Origin: an uncultured Cellvibrio sp.
Lineage (GTDB): Bacteria; Pseudomonadota; Gammaproteobacteria; Pseudomonadales; Cellvibrionaceae
DNA: 7,263 nt
Reading direction: 5' to 3'
NCBI GenBank assembly: GCA_946482385.1
Contig: CAMLRI010000101.1
Location: forward strand, 1-7,263
How positions within the stretch are numbered: the stretch's first letter is position 1; each line of letters starts with the position of its first letter. The notes under the pieces were generated by a model that was given only the letters and a program-made list of their open reading frames with translations, ran no database searches and had not been told where the DNA came from. The translations under genes and the position numbers were made by a program. Below, one piece after another: positions 1 through 6,076 of this stretch.

Positions 1-1
1 G

Positions 2-1315
2 CTTTACCGAAGTTTTGGTCCGGAGAAAAGCCGGGTAATTTCTATTTTTGATAAGGATGAAGTTTTTATCCTGCCGCAGATAGATGCCAAGCTTGGCAGG
101 CTACACCAGTCAACTACCTCACTTAGCCATAGCGATATTATTGAACTGGTAGAAAGCCAAAAGCGCAAAGCTATTTTTTTGATTGGCCATGTAGAGGATG
201 GCCATATAGTAACCCGCGATGCAGGGCAGGGCATTACAAAATCCATTCCTATTACAGAATTAATGGCTGCCGCCAAGCGCGCCGAATCTGAACTTATGTT
301 GCTTGGCTGCGAGACTGCTGCGGTTGCCAACGGCAGCGGGTACATTAACCGAGTTAATGCCCTGGATATTGCCGGTGCTTTAACGGAATCCGTGCAGCAA
401 GAAAATCTGGGTATGGCCCTATCGGCCCTGGCGGTAAAAAGTGGCGATATTTTTTATATTCCCCAGCAAGTCGATTTTGCATCCGATGGGCAAATTTTTA
501 TAGAAAAAGTCTATATCCAGGGCGAAAAGCTGGTGAAGAAATCTGCTGTTGCAGGAACCACTCTTTCCCCGGCGCTCTATTCTCTGGATAGCCAGGTATC
601 CCAAGAGCTGGATAGCCGGGTGATCCCATTTGTGCCCAGTAGTATTTTTAGCTGGTTTGTATTTAACCTTGTCGCTATACCTGCATTGATATTTCCCGTG
701 CTTTTGTGGTTGGGCGCAGGTGTTTCCCAAGCTTTTTCCGATATAACAAGTTTTAAGCCCGTTACTAGAAAATTTATCTGGTTTATACGCAGTTTGTTTT
801 TTTTCGTATTTTTCACGCCCTTTGCATCTGGCCTGATAATGCTGTCGATAATGGTTTTCTTTGCGGCGCCAATGACCGTCTTTGTATTGTCGCCAACCGC
901 GTTAATTTTTTGTATTGCCCTGCTATGGAAAACGGATGGTGAAGCTATTTTCCCCGAAGGCGGATTGGGTGCATGGCTAAAATGCCTGGTGATTACCCTG
1001 GTGAATATACCTGTGTGGCTAGTGTGTACTTATATTCCCGGTGGGCAGGGGCCATTTTTTGTTAATGATTCAGAAAGTATTTATGTTGTAAGTTTGGTCG
1101 TCAGCGCTATTTACTATGCCGCTGCTTACTGGCTATTTAAAAAAATAACTCAGTCACAAAAAATCCAATACGCGCCACTGTTATCGCGCTTGCTGCTGTT
1201 GCCCTTGGCGGTATTCGACCGGTGGATGCTGGGTATATTAAAGAGGCTTAAATTTTTAACGGAAGCAAACCCCAAGGCCATAGAAACCATTGGAGAAGAC
1301 CATGCAGAATATTGA
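2..1315 (+). CDS. Putative CHAT/caspase-like protein with C-terminal membrane domain (5' partial)
   Basis: The frame is open from the first bases of the window, so the true start lies upstream; 437 residues are visible. A TTG at 179 could be read as a start but would cut into a strand-like segment with no ribosome site, so I reject it. The first ~200 residues look soluble. They carry a hydrophobic strand ending in IGHVEDGH (His63, His68) and, about 40 residues later, LMLLGCETA (Cys103). That order and spacing resemble the His and Cys motifs of CHAT/caspase-fold peptidases (family pattern GHG ... SACETG). From about residue 213 the protein is strongly hydrophobic, with about five membrane segments near 216-240, 258-305 (two), 326-346 and 360-379, and a further hydrophobic stretch near 397-415 before a basic tail. 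It overlaps the next gene by 14 bases. The peptidase-like assignment is a motif inference; activity and substrate are unknown. It could instead be an unrelated membrane protein with a chance His/Cys pair. Confidence 0.8.
   Translation, partial: LYRSFGPEKSRVISIFDKDEVFILPQIDAKLGRLHQSTTSLSHSDIIELVESQKRKAIFLIGHVEDGHIVTRDAGQGITKSIPITELMAAAKRAESELMLLGCETAAVANGSGYINRVNALDIAGALTESVQQENLGMALSALAVKSGDIFYIPQQVDFASDGQIFIEKVYIQGEKLVKKSAVAGTTLSPALYSLDSQVSQELDSRVIPFVPSSIFSWFVFNLVAIPALIFPVLLWLGAGVSQAFSDITSFKPVTRKFIWFIRSLFFFVFFTPFASGLIMLSIMVFFAAPMTVFVLSPTALIFCIALLWKTDGEAIFPEGGLGAWLKCLVITLVNIPVWLVCTYIPGGQGPFFVNDSESIYVVSLVVSAIYYAAAYWLFKKITQSQKIQYAPLLSRLLLLPLAVFDRWMLGILKRLKFLTEANPKAIETIGEDHAEY
1292..1296 (+). 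promoter_or_regulatory. Ribosome binding site that fixes the start of the 2-TM gene
   Basis: GGAGA sits five bases before the ATG at 1302 and lies inside the last codons of the upstream gene. It favours ATG 1302 over the in-frame TTG at 1290, which would overlap this site. Confidence 0.7.
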
Positions 1316-1892
1316 AGTTCTGGTTAACTTTTTAGCGAGCGCCAACCCGGATGCACTCAAACGTATACAGCAGAATTTTCCCGAAGCCGCCGTCAGCTTA
1401 ACACCGGGCAAAATGCTTGGCGCTGAGGCGGCGCCAGAAACAGAAAACACCATGCTGCTGGCGCTATTTAAAGAAACGCTGGCATCAGCAAAGCAAACTA
1501 TGGAGCCATTGCTGCATCAGGTTATGCAGCGCAGCAAGCGGATTCAGCGGGTTAGGTTAATTGGCGGAGTGGTTTCATCGGCATTATCCGCTGGCCTGAT
1601 TGCCGCCCTGGCAAATGGCCAAACGCATGCAGCATTAATCGTTGCGGCCATTACCTTTGTCGCCTCCTTATTAACCTTAACTGCCCAATATTATGAGGAC
1701 TCGCTGGGCGGTAGTAACTCCATTAGCAACACCCGCGTTACGCTAAATAACTTGTTGCGCCAGCTCGCTGAAATTGAAGGCAACTACCAACTAGGCTGCG
1801 CTTTAAACGACCTGACTGGTTTGGCCGATTGGGTTAGAAGCCTTAGAGCATTGTTGGTGGAGTTGCAGGTGATTCGAAATAATTATTCCTAG
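1302..1892 (+). CDS. Small two-helix membrane protein, SLATT-like in layout
   Basis: I do not recognise a named family with certainty. The 196-residue protein starts at ATG 1302. It has a helical, polar N-terminal half (1-80), a basic stretch RSKRIQRVR (77-85), two membrane helices near 85-104 and 109-130 joined by a very short loop (ANGQTH), and a C-terminal helical region (about 140-195) rich in Leu. A basic flank, a tight two-helix hairpin and a long C-terminal helix match the general layout of SLATT-domain proteins, which have been predicted as pore-forming effectors in bacterial conflict systems. That match is architectural, not based on a signature. The start overlaps the end of the upstream gene by 14 bases, so the two are probably translated together and may act at the same membrane. 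No clear terminator follows; the next gene converges from the other strand after 20 bases. Confidence 0.85.
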   Translation: MQNIEVLVNFLASANPDALKRIQQNFPEAAVSLTPGKMLGAEAAPETENTMLLALFKETLASAKQTMEPLLHQVMQRSKRIQRVRLIGGVVSSALSAGLIAALANGQTHAALIVAAITFVASLLTLTAQYYEDSLGGSNSISNTRVTLNNLLRQLAEIEGNYQLGCALNDLTGLADWVRSLRALLVELQVIRNNYS

Positions 1893-1912
1893 TGATTTTG
1901 ACGCAGTATTGC

Positions 1913-2215
1913 CTACACATAATCCGTTAACGCCACCCAGCCGCGGATCTGGCTGTTATACACAAAGGCCATGCCCAGGTTGGTGATGTAGCGGGTGTCG
2001 CCGGCGCTGGGTGGGTCGTATTCTTCCAGGCCTTCCAGTGCCAGGCTGGTGGCTAGCGATGGCTTCCAGGTGAGTGCTTGCGGGCTGCTGGGCATGTGCA
2101 GCTCGGTGGCTGTCCATACCAGGCCGTCGCGTTCGACGGGCGATGCGCTGGCGAAATTGGCGGGAATAAATACGGCGGATGTGCCCGCCATTTTTTGGTA
2201 GTTGCGCTCTCTCAT
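1913..2215 (-). CDS. Small hypothetical protein, 100 residues
   Basis: I do not recognise this protein. ATG at 2215 is preceded by GGAGG at five-base spacing, which is the main reason to accept the gene. The product has no signal peptide and no membrane helix. It begins basic (MRERNYQK), has a middle rich in Ala, Ser, Pro and Leu, and ends with alternating aromatic and hydrophobic residues (GDTRYITNLGMAFVYN, then GWVALTDYV). That ending loosely recalls short beta-rich C-termini of phage or cell-surface hypothetical proteins, but the likeness is too weak to name a function. It lies downstream of terC, beyond the hairpin at 2321-2346, so it probably has its own promoter in 2216-2320, where I see no convincing -35/-10 pair. 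It converges with the two-gene module to its left. Annotated as hypothetical. Confidence 0.6.
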   Translation of the reverse strand: MRERNYQKMAGTSAVFIPANFASASPVERDGLVWTATELHMPSSPQALTWKPSLATSLALEGLEEYDPPSAGDTRYITNLGMAFVYNSQIRGWVALTDYV

Positions 2216-2220
2216 CTTGG

Positions 2221-2225
2221 CCTCC
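2221..2225 (-). promoter_or_regulatory. Strong ribosome binding site of the 100-residue gene
   Basis: On the minus strand this reads GGAGG, five bases before the ATG at 2215. It is a near-perfect Shine-Dalgarno sequence and supports an otherwise anonymous reading frame. Confidence 0.65.
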
Positions 2226-2320
2226 GTGGGGTGGGGGCATTAAAGCAGTTGTGTGGTGCGGGTGGTGTTGATGCAGGTCAATTGGCAGGCTTGGCAACTT
2301 TTTGGATGAACAGAAACAAC

Positions 2321-2346
2321 AAAGGCCGCTGTTGCGAGCGGCCTTT
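2321..2346 (-). terminator. Terminator after the TerC-family gene
   Basis: A perfect 10-bp stem (AAAGGCCGCT / AGCGGCCTTT) with a six-base loop lies 25 bases beyond the terC stop. On the minus strand it is followed by a T-rich run (TTTGTTGTTTCTG), so it acts in the direction of terC. Confidence 0.8.
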
Positions 2347-2371
2347 GGGTGCGAACAACTGCGCGGGCGGT

Positions 2372-3124
2372 TTAGGATTGATCGCCGGGGTAATCTTTGC
2401 GCAGCTCCACGGGTTTATCCATGCTTTTGCGCAGTTTGATGTTGATCATCTCTACACCCAACGAGAAGGCCATGGCGAAGTAGATGTAGCCTTTGGGTAC
2501 GTGTACCTCGAAGCCTTCCACCAGCAGGGTGAAGCCGACCACCACCAGGAAGGAGAGGGCGAGGATTTTGATGGTGGGGTGGGTGTCGACAAAGTCGCCA
2601 ATGGGTTTGGCGGCGAACAGCATTACGCCTACGGCGATGATGATGGCGGTGGCCATGATGGGCACCTGGCTGACCAGGCCGACGGCGGTGATGACTGAGT
2701 CGAGGGAGAAGACGATATCGAGTATGGCAATTTGCACCAGCACCATCATCAGGCCTTTGGCGGCGACATTCTGCTTGCTCTCTACCGCGCCTTCCAGGCT
2801 GCCGTGGATTTCGTGGGTGGCTTTGGCGATAAGGAAGAGGCCGCCGCCGATCAAAATAATATCGCGCCCGGAAATTTCCTGGCCGAAGATGCTGAACAGG
2901 GGTTCGGTAAGGCCCATCACCCAGGCGAGGGAGAAGAGCAGTGCCAGGCGGGTGAGCATGGCCAGGCTGAGGCCGACATTGCGCGCAAATTTGCGCTGGT
3001 GCTCGGGCAGGCGCCCAACCAGGATGGAGATAAAAATAATATTGTCTATGCCCAGGACAATCTCCAGGGCTGTCAGTGTCGCCAGGGCGACCCAGGCTTC
3101 GGGGCTAGCTAACCATTCAAACAT
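2372..3124 (-). CDS. TerC-family integral membrane protein (YgdQ-like)
   Basis: This 250-residue inner-membrane protein belongs to the TerC superfamily. Its sequence follows E. coli YgdQ closely from memory, including LEIVLGIDNIIF (20-31), SLDSVITAVG (140-149), IGDFVDTHPTIK (175-186) and HVPKGYIYFAM (208-218). About seven hydrophobic segments are visible. Acidic residues inside membrane segments (Glu21, Asp27, Asp136, Asp142) are the conserved family positions thought to bind a metal. Members such as Alx and the Bacillus YkoY/YceF pair are linked to manganese export or metal supply to secreted proteins; YgdQ itself is poorly characterised. Length fits the family and no CBS or CorC domain is attached. 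The start at 3124 puts Trp4 just before the first helix, as in YgdQ; the ribosome site is weak (GTGAG, five bases away). The gene is probably monocistronic, bounded by terminators on both sides. No yybP-ykoY-type riboswitch is evident in the short leader. Confidence 0.95.
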   Translation of the reverse strand: MFEWLASPEAWVALATLTALEIVLGIDNIIFISILVGRLPEHQRKFARNVGLSLAMLTRLALLFSLAWVMGLTEPLFSIFGQEISGRDIILIGGGLFLIAKATHEIHGSLEGAVESKQNVAAKGLMMVLVQIAILDIVFSLDSVITAVGLVSQVPIMATAIIIAVGVMLFAAKPIGDFVDTHPTIKILALSFLVVVGFTLLVEGFEVHVPKGYIYFAMAFSLGVEMINIKLRKSMDKPVELRKDYPGDQS

Positions 3125-3185
3125 TGTGTGCTCACTGTGTGCAGGATGCGGGGTTGGTGTGGAGGGTAATTCGATAGGCTACGGC

Positions 3186-3203
3186 TTTGGCGATTAAGCC
3201 AAA
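3186..3203. promoter_or_regulatory. Short palindrome in the terC leader
   Basis: TTTGGC-gattaa-GCCAAA is an inverted repeat with 6-bp arms and a six-base spacer, 61 bases upstream of the terC start. It could be an operator or a 5' RNA hairpin. A -10-like hexamer, TAGAAT on the minus strand (3214-3219), lies just upstream of it without a good -35, so a transcript could start close to the repeat. Function unknown. Confidence 0.3.
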
Positions 3204-3278
3204 CGCGGGCGCGATTCTAGCGAGTCCAGGGGCAACACACTACTGTTACGCCTTGCTCTTGGGCATAACAAAACCATA

Positions 3279-3306
3279 AAAAAACCAGGGCTGCCCCTGG
3301 TTTTTT
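3279..3306 (-). terminator. Terminator after the HD-GYP-like gene
   Basis: A run of A, a GC stem (CCAGGG, loop CTGC, CCCTGG at 3285-3300) and a run of T form a classic intrinsic terminator. It lies about 25 bases past the HD-GYP gene stop at 3331. It is symmetric enough to work in both directions, but no plus-strand gene reads into it. Confidence 0.9.
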
Positions 3307-3330
3307 GCTGTGCCCCAATGCGCTGGCGTA

Positions 3331-4701
3331 TCAGGTTTTGGAGGTGAGGCGGCTGAGTAGGGCCATAAGGCCTTTTTTCTCGGTTTTCATCAGGTATTGG
3401 TCGCGGATGCCGCTGATGTCTACCTCGTAGCTGCCTGGCTCCAGGTCGCGGGCGATTTCGATTTTTTCGATTTCGTAGCGGGTTTTTTTTCCGGAATCCA
3501 ACAGCTCTTGTTTGCGTTTGTCGTCTTCGGAAAGATCCAGCAGCAGGTATTCATCCAGGGGCTGCTTGAAGCTATCGAGCACGACTATGACTTTGGGCTT
3601 GAGGCGGCGCTCGAAGTTTTGCTCTACCACCACGGCCACTTCGCCGGTGCTCAGCTCCACCAGGGTGCCGGTGGGGTAGAGGCCGATGGCGCGGATAAAT
3701 TCGACTACCAGCTCCTCCTGGAACTGGATGTTGCGCAGTTCGTAGAGTTTGGCCACGGCTTTGGAGGGGGCGATGGGATTGCGCGAGCCGCGCGGGTTGG
3801 TGACATGGTCGTAGTAGGTGACTATGCCGGCGATTTTGCCCAGCAGCGGGATTTTGTCGCCCGAGAGGCCCTGGGGGAAACCGCTGCCGTTTAAGCGCTC
3901 GCAGTGGGTTTTAACCACGCTGATTACCCGCGGCTCTACCCCGGGGGTTTTGCGCAGGATTTCGCAGCCCAGTTCGACAAAGGTTTCGTATTCGCGCTCT
4001 TCCTCGGCGCTGCGGTTTTGTTTGGCCAACAGGGCGGCATCCAATTGCACCTTGCCCACATCTTTTAACAGCACGCCCATGGCCAGTACATCCAGGTCGC
4101 GCTTGGGCAGGCCGATATGGCGGCCGAAGAGTATCGCCCACACCGAGGAGCGCACGGCGTGGCTGTAGGTGTATTCGTCTTTTTCCTGTACCCGCGACAG
4201 CCAGGTGAAGGCGTCGGGGTTGCGCAGCACGCTGTCGACCATTTCGCTGGCGACCCGCTTGGTTTCGCCCAGGGAGGAACCCTCCCATTGGTTCTCCTCC
4301 AGCTGCTTCATTACCTCCACCACGGATTCATACACCTTTTGGTGCAGCTGGCGGGCGCGTTTAACTTCCTTTTGCAATGGCTCCACTTCGCGGTAGAGGC
4401 CGCGCTGGATTTTGAGGGGGGCAACGGCTTCGGTGAAGGAGGTGGCGCGCTCGCGGGGGTTGGGTTTGGCTTTAAGGCCGGGGGCGAGGGTTTTGAGGTT
4501 GGCGGCTATAGGGCCGCGGCCCTTTTCCACATCGATAAACACGTAGTTGCACAGGGCTTTGAGTTGGTTGATCTCGCCCAGGTCGCGCAGGTAGAAGCCC
4601 TGCAGGGGGAAGGGAGTTTGCGACCAGGGACGGTCGAGCCCGGACACATACATGCCTATGGTGAGCTCGTTGACATCCACTTTTACCTGTTTGATTCCCA
4701 C
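3331..4701 (-). CDS. DUF3391 plus degenerate HD-GYP domain protein
   Basis: I chose GTG 4701 (456 residues) because GGGGA sits six bases before it and the product then begins directly with the DUF3391 module (VKVDVNELTIGMYV, from residue 6). An upstream in-frame TTG at 4722 would add seven residues and lacks a ribosome site. A charged helical linker (about 100-140) follows, then an HD-GYP domain (about 175-310) and a C-terminal extension typical of this architecture. Active HD-GYP proteins hydrolyse cyclic di-GMP using metal-binding His and Asp residues. Here many are gone. YSHAVR keeps His181 and LLKDVGK keeps Asp214, but its His is Lys213. FVELG has Phe241 for His. THCERLNGSGFP keeps His266 but has Cys267 for the second His, Asn271 for Asp, and Phe for Tyr of GYP. 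TYYD has Thr295 for the metal-ligand Asp. It is therefore probably not a phosphodiesterase but a binding or scaffold protein. No signal peptide or membrane helix is seen. Lone gene with its own terminator. Confidence 0.93.
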   Translation of the reverse strand: MGIKQVKVDVNELTIGMYVSGLDRPWSQTPFPLQGFYLRDLGEINQLKALCNYVFIDVEKGRGPIAANLKTLAPGLKAKPNPRERATSFTEAVAPLKIQRGLYREVEPLQKEVKRARQLHQKVYESVVEVMKQLEENQWEGSSLGETKRVASEMVDSVLRNPDAFTWLSRVQEKDEYTYSHAVRSSVWAILFGRHIGLPKRDLDVLAMGVLLKDVGKVQLDAALLAKQNRSAEEEREYETFVELGCEILRKTPGVEPRVISVVKTHCERLNGSGFPQGLSGDKIPLLGKIAGIVTYYDHVTNPRGSRNPIAPSKAVAKLYELRNIQFQEELVVEFIRAIGLYPTGTLVELSTGEVAVVVEQNFERRLKPKVIVVLDSFKQPLDEYLLLDLSEDDKRKQELLDSGKKTRYEIEKIEIARDLEPGSYEVDISGIRDQYLMKTEKKGLMALLSRLTSKT

Positions 4702-4707
4702 AATGTT

Positions 4708-4712
4708 TCCCC
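4708..4712 (-). promoter_or_regulatory. Ribosome binding site deciding the GTG start of the HD-GYP-like gene
   Basis: The minus strand reads GGGGA, six bases ahead of GTG 4701. An ATG overlapping this site (4712-4714) is out of frame. The site supports GTG 4701 over the in-frame TTG at 4722. Confidence 0.55.
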
Positions 4713-4771
4713 ATGTGCCCAAGCGGTTGCGGCAGTTTTATTGACCAGACAATAGCAGAATTGCGCGGGCG

Positions 4772-4800
4772 CTTATAGGAACGCCATAGCACCAAAATAA
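4772..4800 (-). promoter_or_regulatory. Possible sigma-70 promoter of the HD-GYP-like gene
   Basis: On the minus strand TATAAG (4772-4777) lies 17 bases after TTATTT (4795-4800). The -10 is good and the -35 is poor. Use of this promoter would give a leader of roughly 65 bases before GTG 4701. The position just beyond the hemE terminator suits a separate transcription unit. Candidate only. Confidence 0.3.
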
Positions 4801-4870
4801 CTATCGCCTGGCGAGGTTTATTCGTCCTGGCAGTTTCAGGGTGTTAGTGAGGAGAGTGTAATCAAGAAAT

Positions 4871-4908
4871 ATCCCTGGCACCAGACTGGCCAGACTGGCG
4901 TCAGGGAT
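4871..4908 (-). terminator. Terminator-like hairpin after hemE, built on a tandem 9-mer
   Basis: ATCCCTG and CAGGGAT pair as outer arms. Between them lie two copies of CCAGACTGG (4881-4889 and 4890-4898), which extend the stem with two mismatches. On the minus strand the hairpin begins four bases after the hemE stop and is followed by ATTTCTT. It probably ends hemE transcription. Confidence 0.6.
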
Positions 4909-4911
4909 TTA

Positions 4912-5982
4912 TTACCCGGCGGTGTGGTAGGCCTGGGAAAGCTCGTGGACGGCGCGGATAAAGGCGCCGGCATGTTCCGGGTCGACTTCCGGGGTGATGC
5001 CATGGCCGAGGTTAAACACATGGCCGGAGCCGGGGCCGTAGGCGGCGAGTATGGCTCCCACTTCTTCGCGGATGCGCGCGGGGCTGGCGTAGAGGATGCT
5101 GGGGTCCATATTGCCCTGCAGGGCTACCTTGGCGCCAATACGGGCGCGGGCGGCGCCTATATCGGTTGTCCAATCCAGCCCCAGGGCGGTGGCGCCGGTA
5201 TTGGCCATGGCTTCCAGCCACTGGCCGCCACCTTTGGTGAACAGGATAACGGGCACCTGGCGGCCGTCCTGCTCGCGGATCAGACCGGCGACGATTTTTT
5301 GCATGTAGGCCAGGGAGAATTCCTGGTAGGCGCTATGGGACAGGGCGCCGCCCCAGGTATCAAAAATCTGTACTGCCTGGGCGCCGGCCTGGATTTGGGC
5401 ATTGAGGTACACAGTCACCGACTGGGCCAACACATCCAGCAGGCGGTGCATCAGCTGCGGCTGGTTGTAGAGCATTTCCTTGGCGCGGCGGAAGTCGCGG
5501 CTGGAGCCGCCTTCGATCATGTAGGTGGCCAGGGTCCAGGGGCTGCCGGAGAAGCCGATTAATGGCACCCGGCCATGGAGTTCGCGGCGAATGGTTTTAA
5601 CGGCATTGATGACATAGGGCAGATCCTGCTCCGGGTTGATCACCTGCAGTGCATTTATGTCGGCCTCTGTGCGCACCGGCTTGTGGAATTTGGGGCCTTC
5701 GCCGGTTTCGAAATACAACCCCAGGCCCATGGCATCGGGGATGGTCAAAATATCCGAGAAGAGGATGGCGGCATCCAGCGGGTAGCGTTCCAGGGGTTGC
5801 AGGGTGACTTCGCAGGCCAGCTCGGGGTTGGTGCACAGCCCCATAAAATCGCCGGCGCGGCTGCGGGTGGCGCGGTATTCCGGTAAATAGCGGCCGGCCT
5901 GGCGCATCATCCACACGGGAGTGGCATCCACCGGTTGCTTGAGCAGGGCGCGTAGAAAACGGTCGTTTTTCAATTCAGTCAT
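4912..5982 (-). CDS. hemE: Uroporphyrinogen decarboxylase
   Basis: HemE removes the four acetate carboxyl groups of uroporphyrinogen III to give coproporphyrinogen III, a cytosolic, cofactor-free step of heme synthesis. The 356-residue product matches the family's usual length. The first signature, [11 protein letters not shown], lies at 22-32 with substrate-binding Arg27 and Arg31. The catalytic Asp77 is in [12 protein letters not shown]. The second signature, [17 protein letters not shown], lies at 143-159 with Tyr154. The conserved His327 is in NLGHGI. All key residues are intact. ATG 5982 is preceded by AGGAG (5988-5992) at five-base spacing. gltD lies 94 bases upstream on the same strand, the order also known in Pseudomonas, so read-through from the glt operon is likely; the hairpin at 6015-6040 lies in between. 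A terminator-like hairpin follows. Confidence 0.98.
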   Translation of the reverse strand: MTELKNDRFLRALLKQPVDATPVWMMRQAGRYLPEYRATRSRAGDFMGLCTNPELACEVTLQPLERYPLDAAILFSDILTIPDAMGLGLYFETGEGPKFHKPVRTEADINALQVINPEQDLPYVINAVKTIRRELHGRVPLIGFSGSPWTLATYMIEGGSSRDFRRAKEMLYNQPQLMHRLLDVLAQSVTVYLNAQIQAGAQAVQIFDTWGGALSHSAYQEFSLAYMQKIVAGLIREQDGRQVPVILFTKGGGQWLEAMANTGATALGLDWTTDIGAARARIGAKVALQGNMDPSILYASPARIREEVGAILAAYGPGSGHVFNLGHGITPEVDPEHAGAFIRAVHELSQAYHTAG

Positions 5983-6014
5983 GTGGACTCCTGTAAGCCC
6001 TGGGGCCAGATAGC

Positions 6015-6040
6015 ATTAGCCCCGCACAGGCGGGGCTAAT
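6015..6040 (-). other. Perfect 11-bp hairpin between gltD and hemE
   Basis: ATTAGCCCCGC, a four-base loop, then GCGGGGCTAAT form a perfect stem about 37 bases past the gltD stop. On the minus strand it is followed by GCTATCTGG, with no U-run, so a full intrinsic terminator is doubtful. It may shield the 3' end of the gltBD message, set differential expression of hemE, or terminate weakly. A TTGGCT / TATTAG pair with 18-base spacing overlaps its upstream arm on the minus strand and could be a weak promoter for hemE. Confidence 0.6.
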
Positions 6041-6076
6041 ACGTGATGCCTAGCAGTTAAGCCAAGTGCGCTGCGC

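Noticed and set aside
4..345. Minus-strand open frame opposite the first gene
   Set aside because: The plus-strand frame continues open through the window edge and has coherent strand and motif structure; the minus frame is Ser-rich with no ribosome site.
1938..1955. Hairpin CAGCC/GGCTG as terminator for the two-gene module
   Set aside because: The stem is only 5 bp with an eight-base loop and no T-run, and it lies inside the coding part of the converging gene.
2493..3197. Long open frame on the plus strand opposite the TerC gene
   Set aside because: It lies antisense to a clearly conserved gene, has a low-complexity basic composition and no ribosome site; it is a by-product of GC-rich codon use.
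3125..3278. A yybP-ykoY manganese riboswitch before the TerC gene
   Set aside because: Such elements precede some terC genes, but I could not find the conserved loop sequences or a suitable set of helices in this short leader.
3279..3306. Use of the A/T-flanked hairpin as a plus-strand terminator
   Set aside because: It is symmetric enough to do so, but no plus-strand gene lies upstream close enough to need it.
4117..4755. Plus-strand open frame opposite the HD-GYP-like gene
   Set aside because: It is repetitive Gly/Val/Phe-rich translation, antisense to a recognised domain protein, with no start signals.
4924..5562. Long Gly/Ala-rich open frame opposite hemE
   Set aside because: The composition is that of a mirror frame of a GC-rich gene, and hemE on the other strand is certain.
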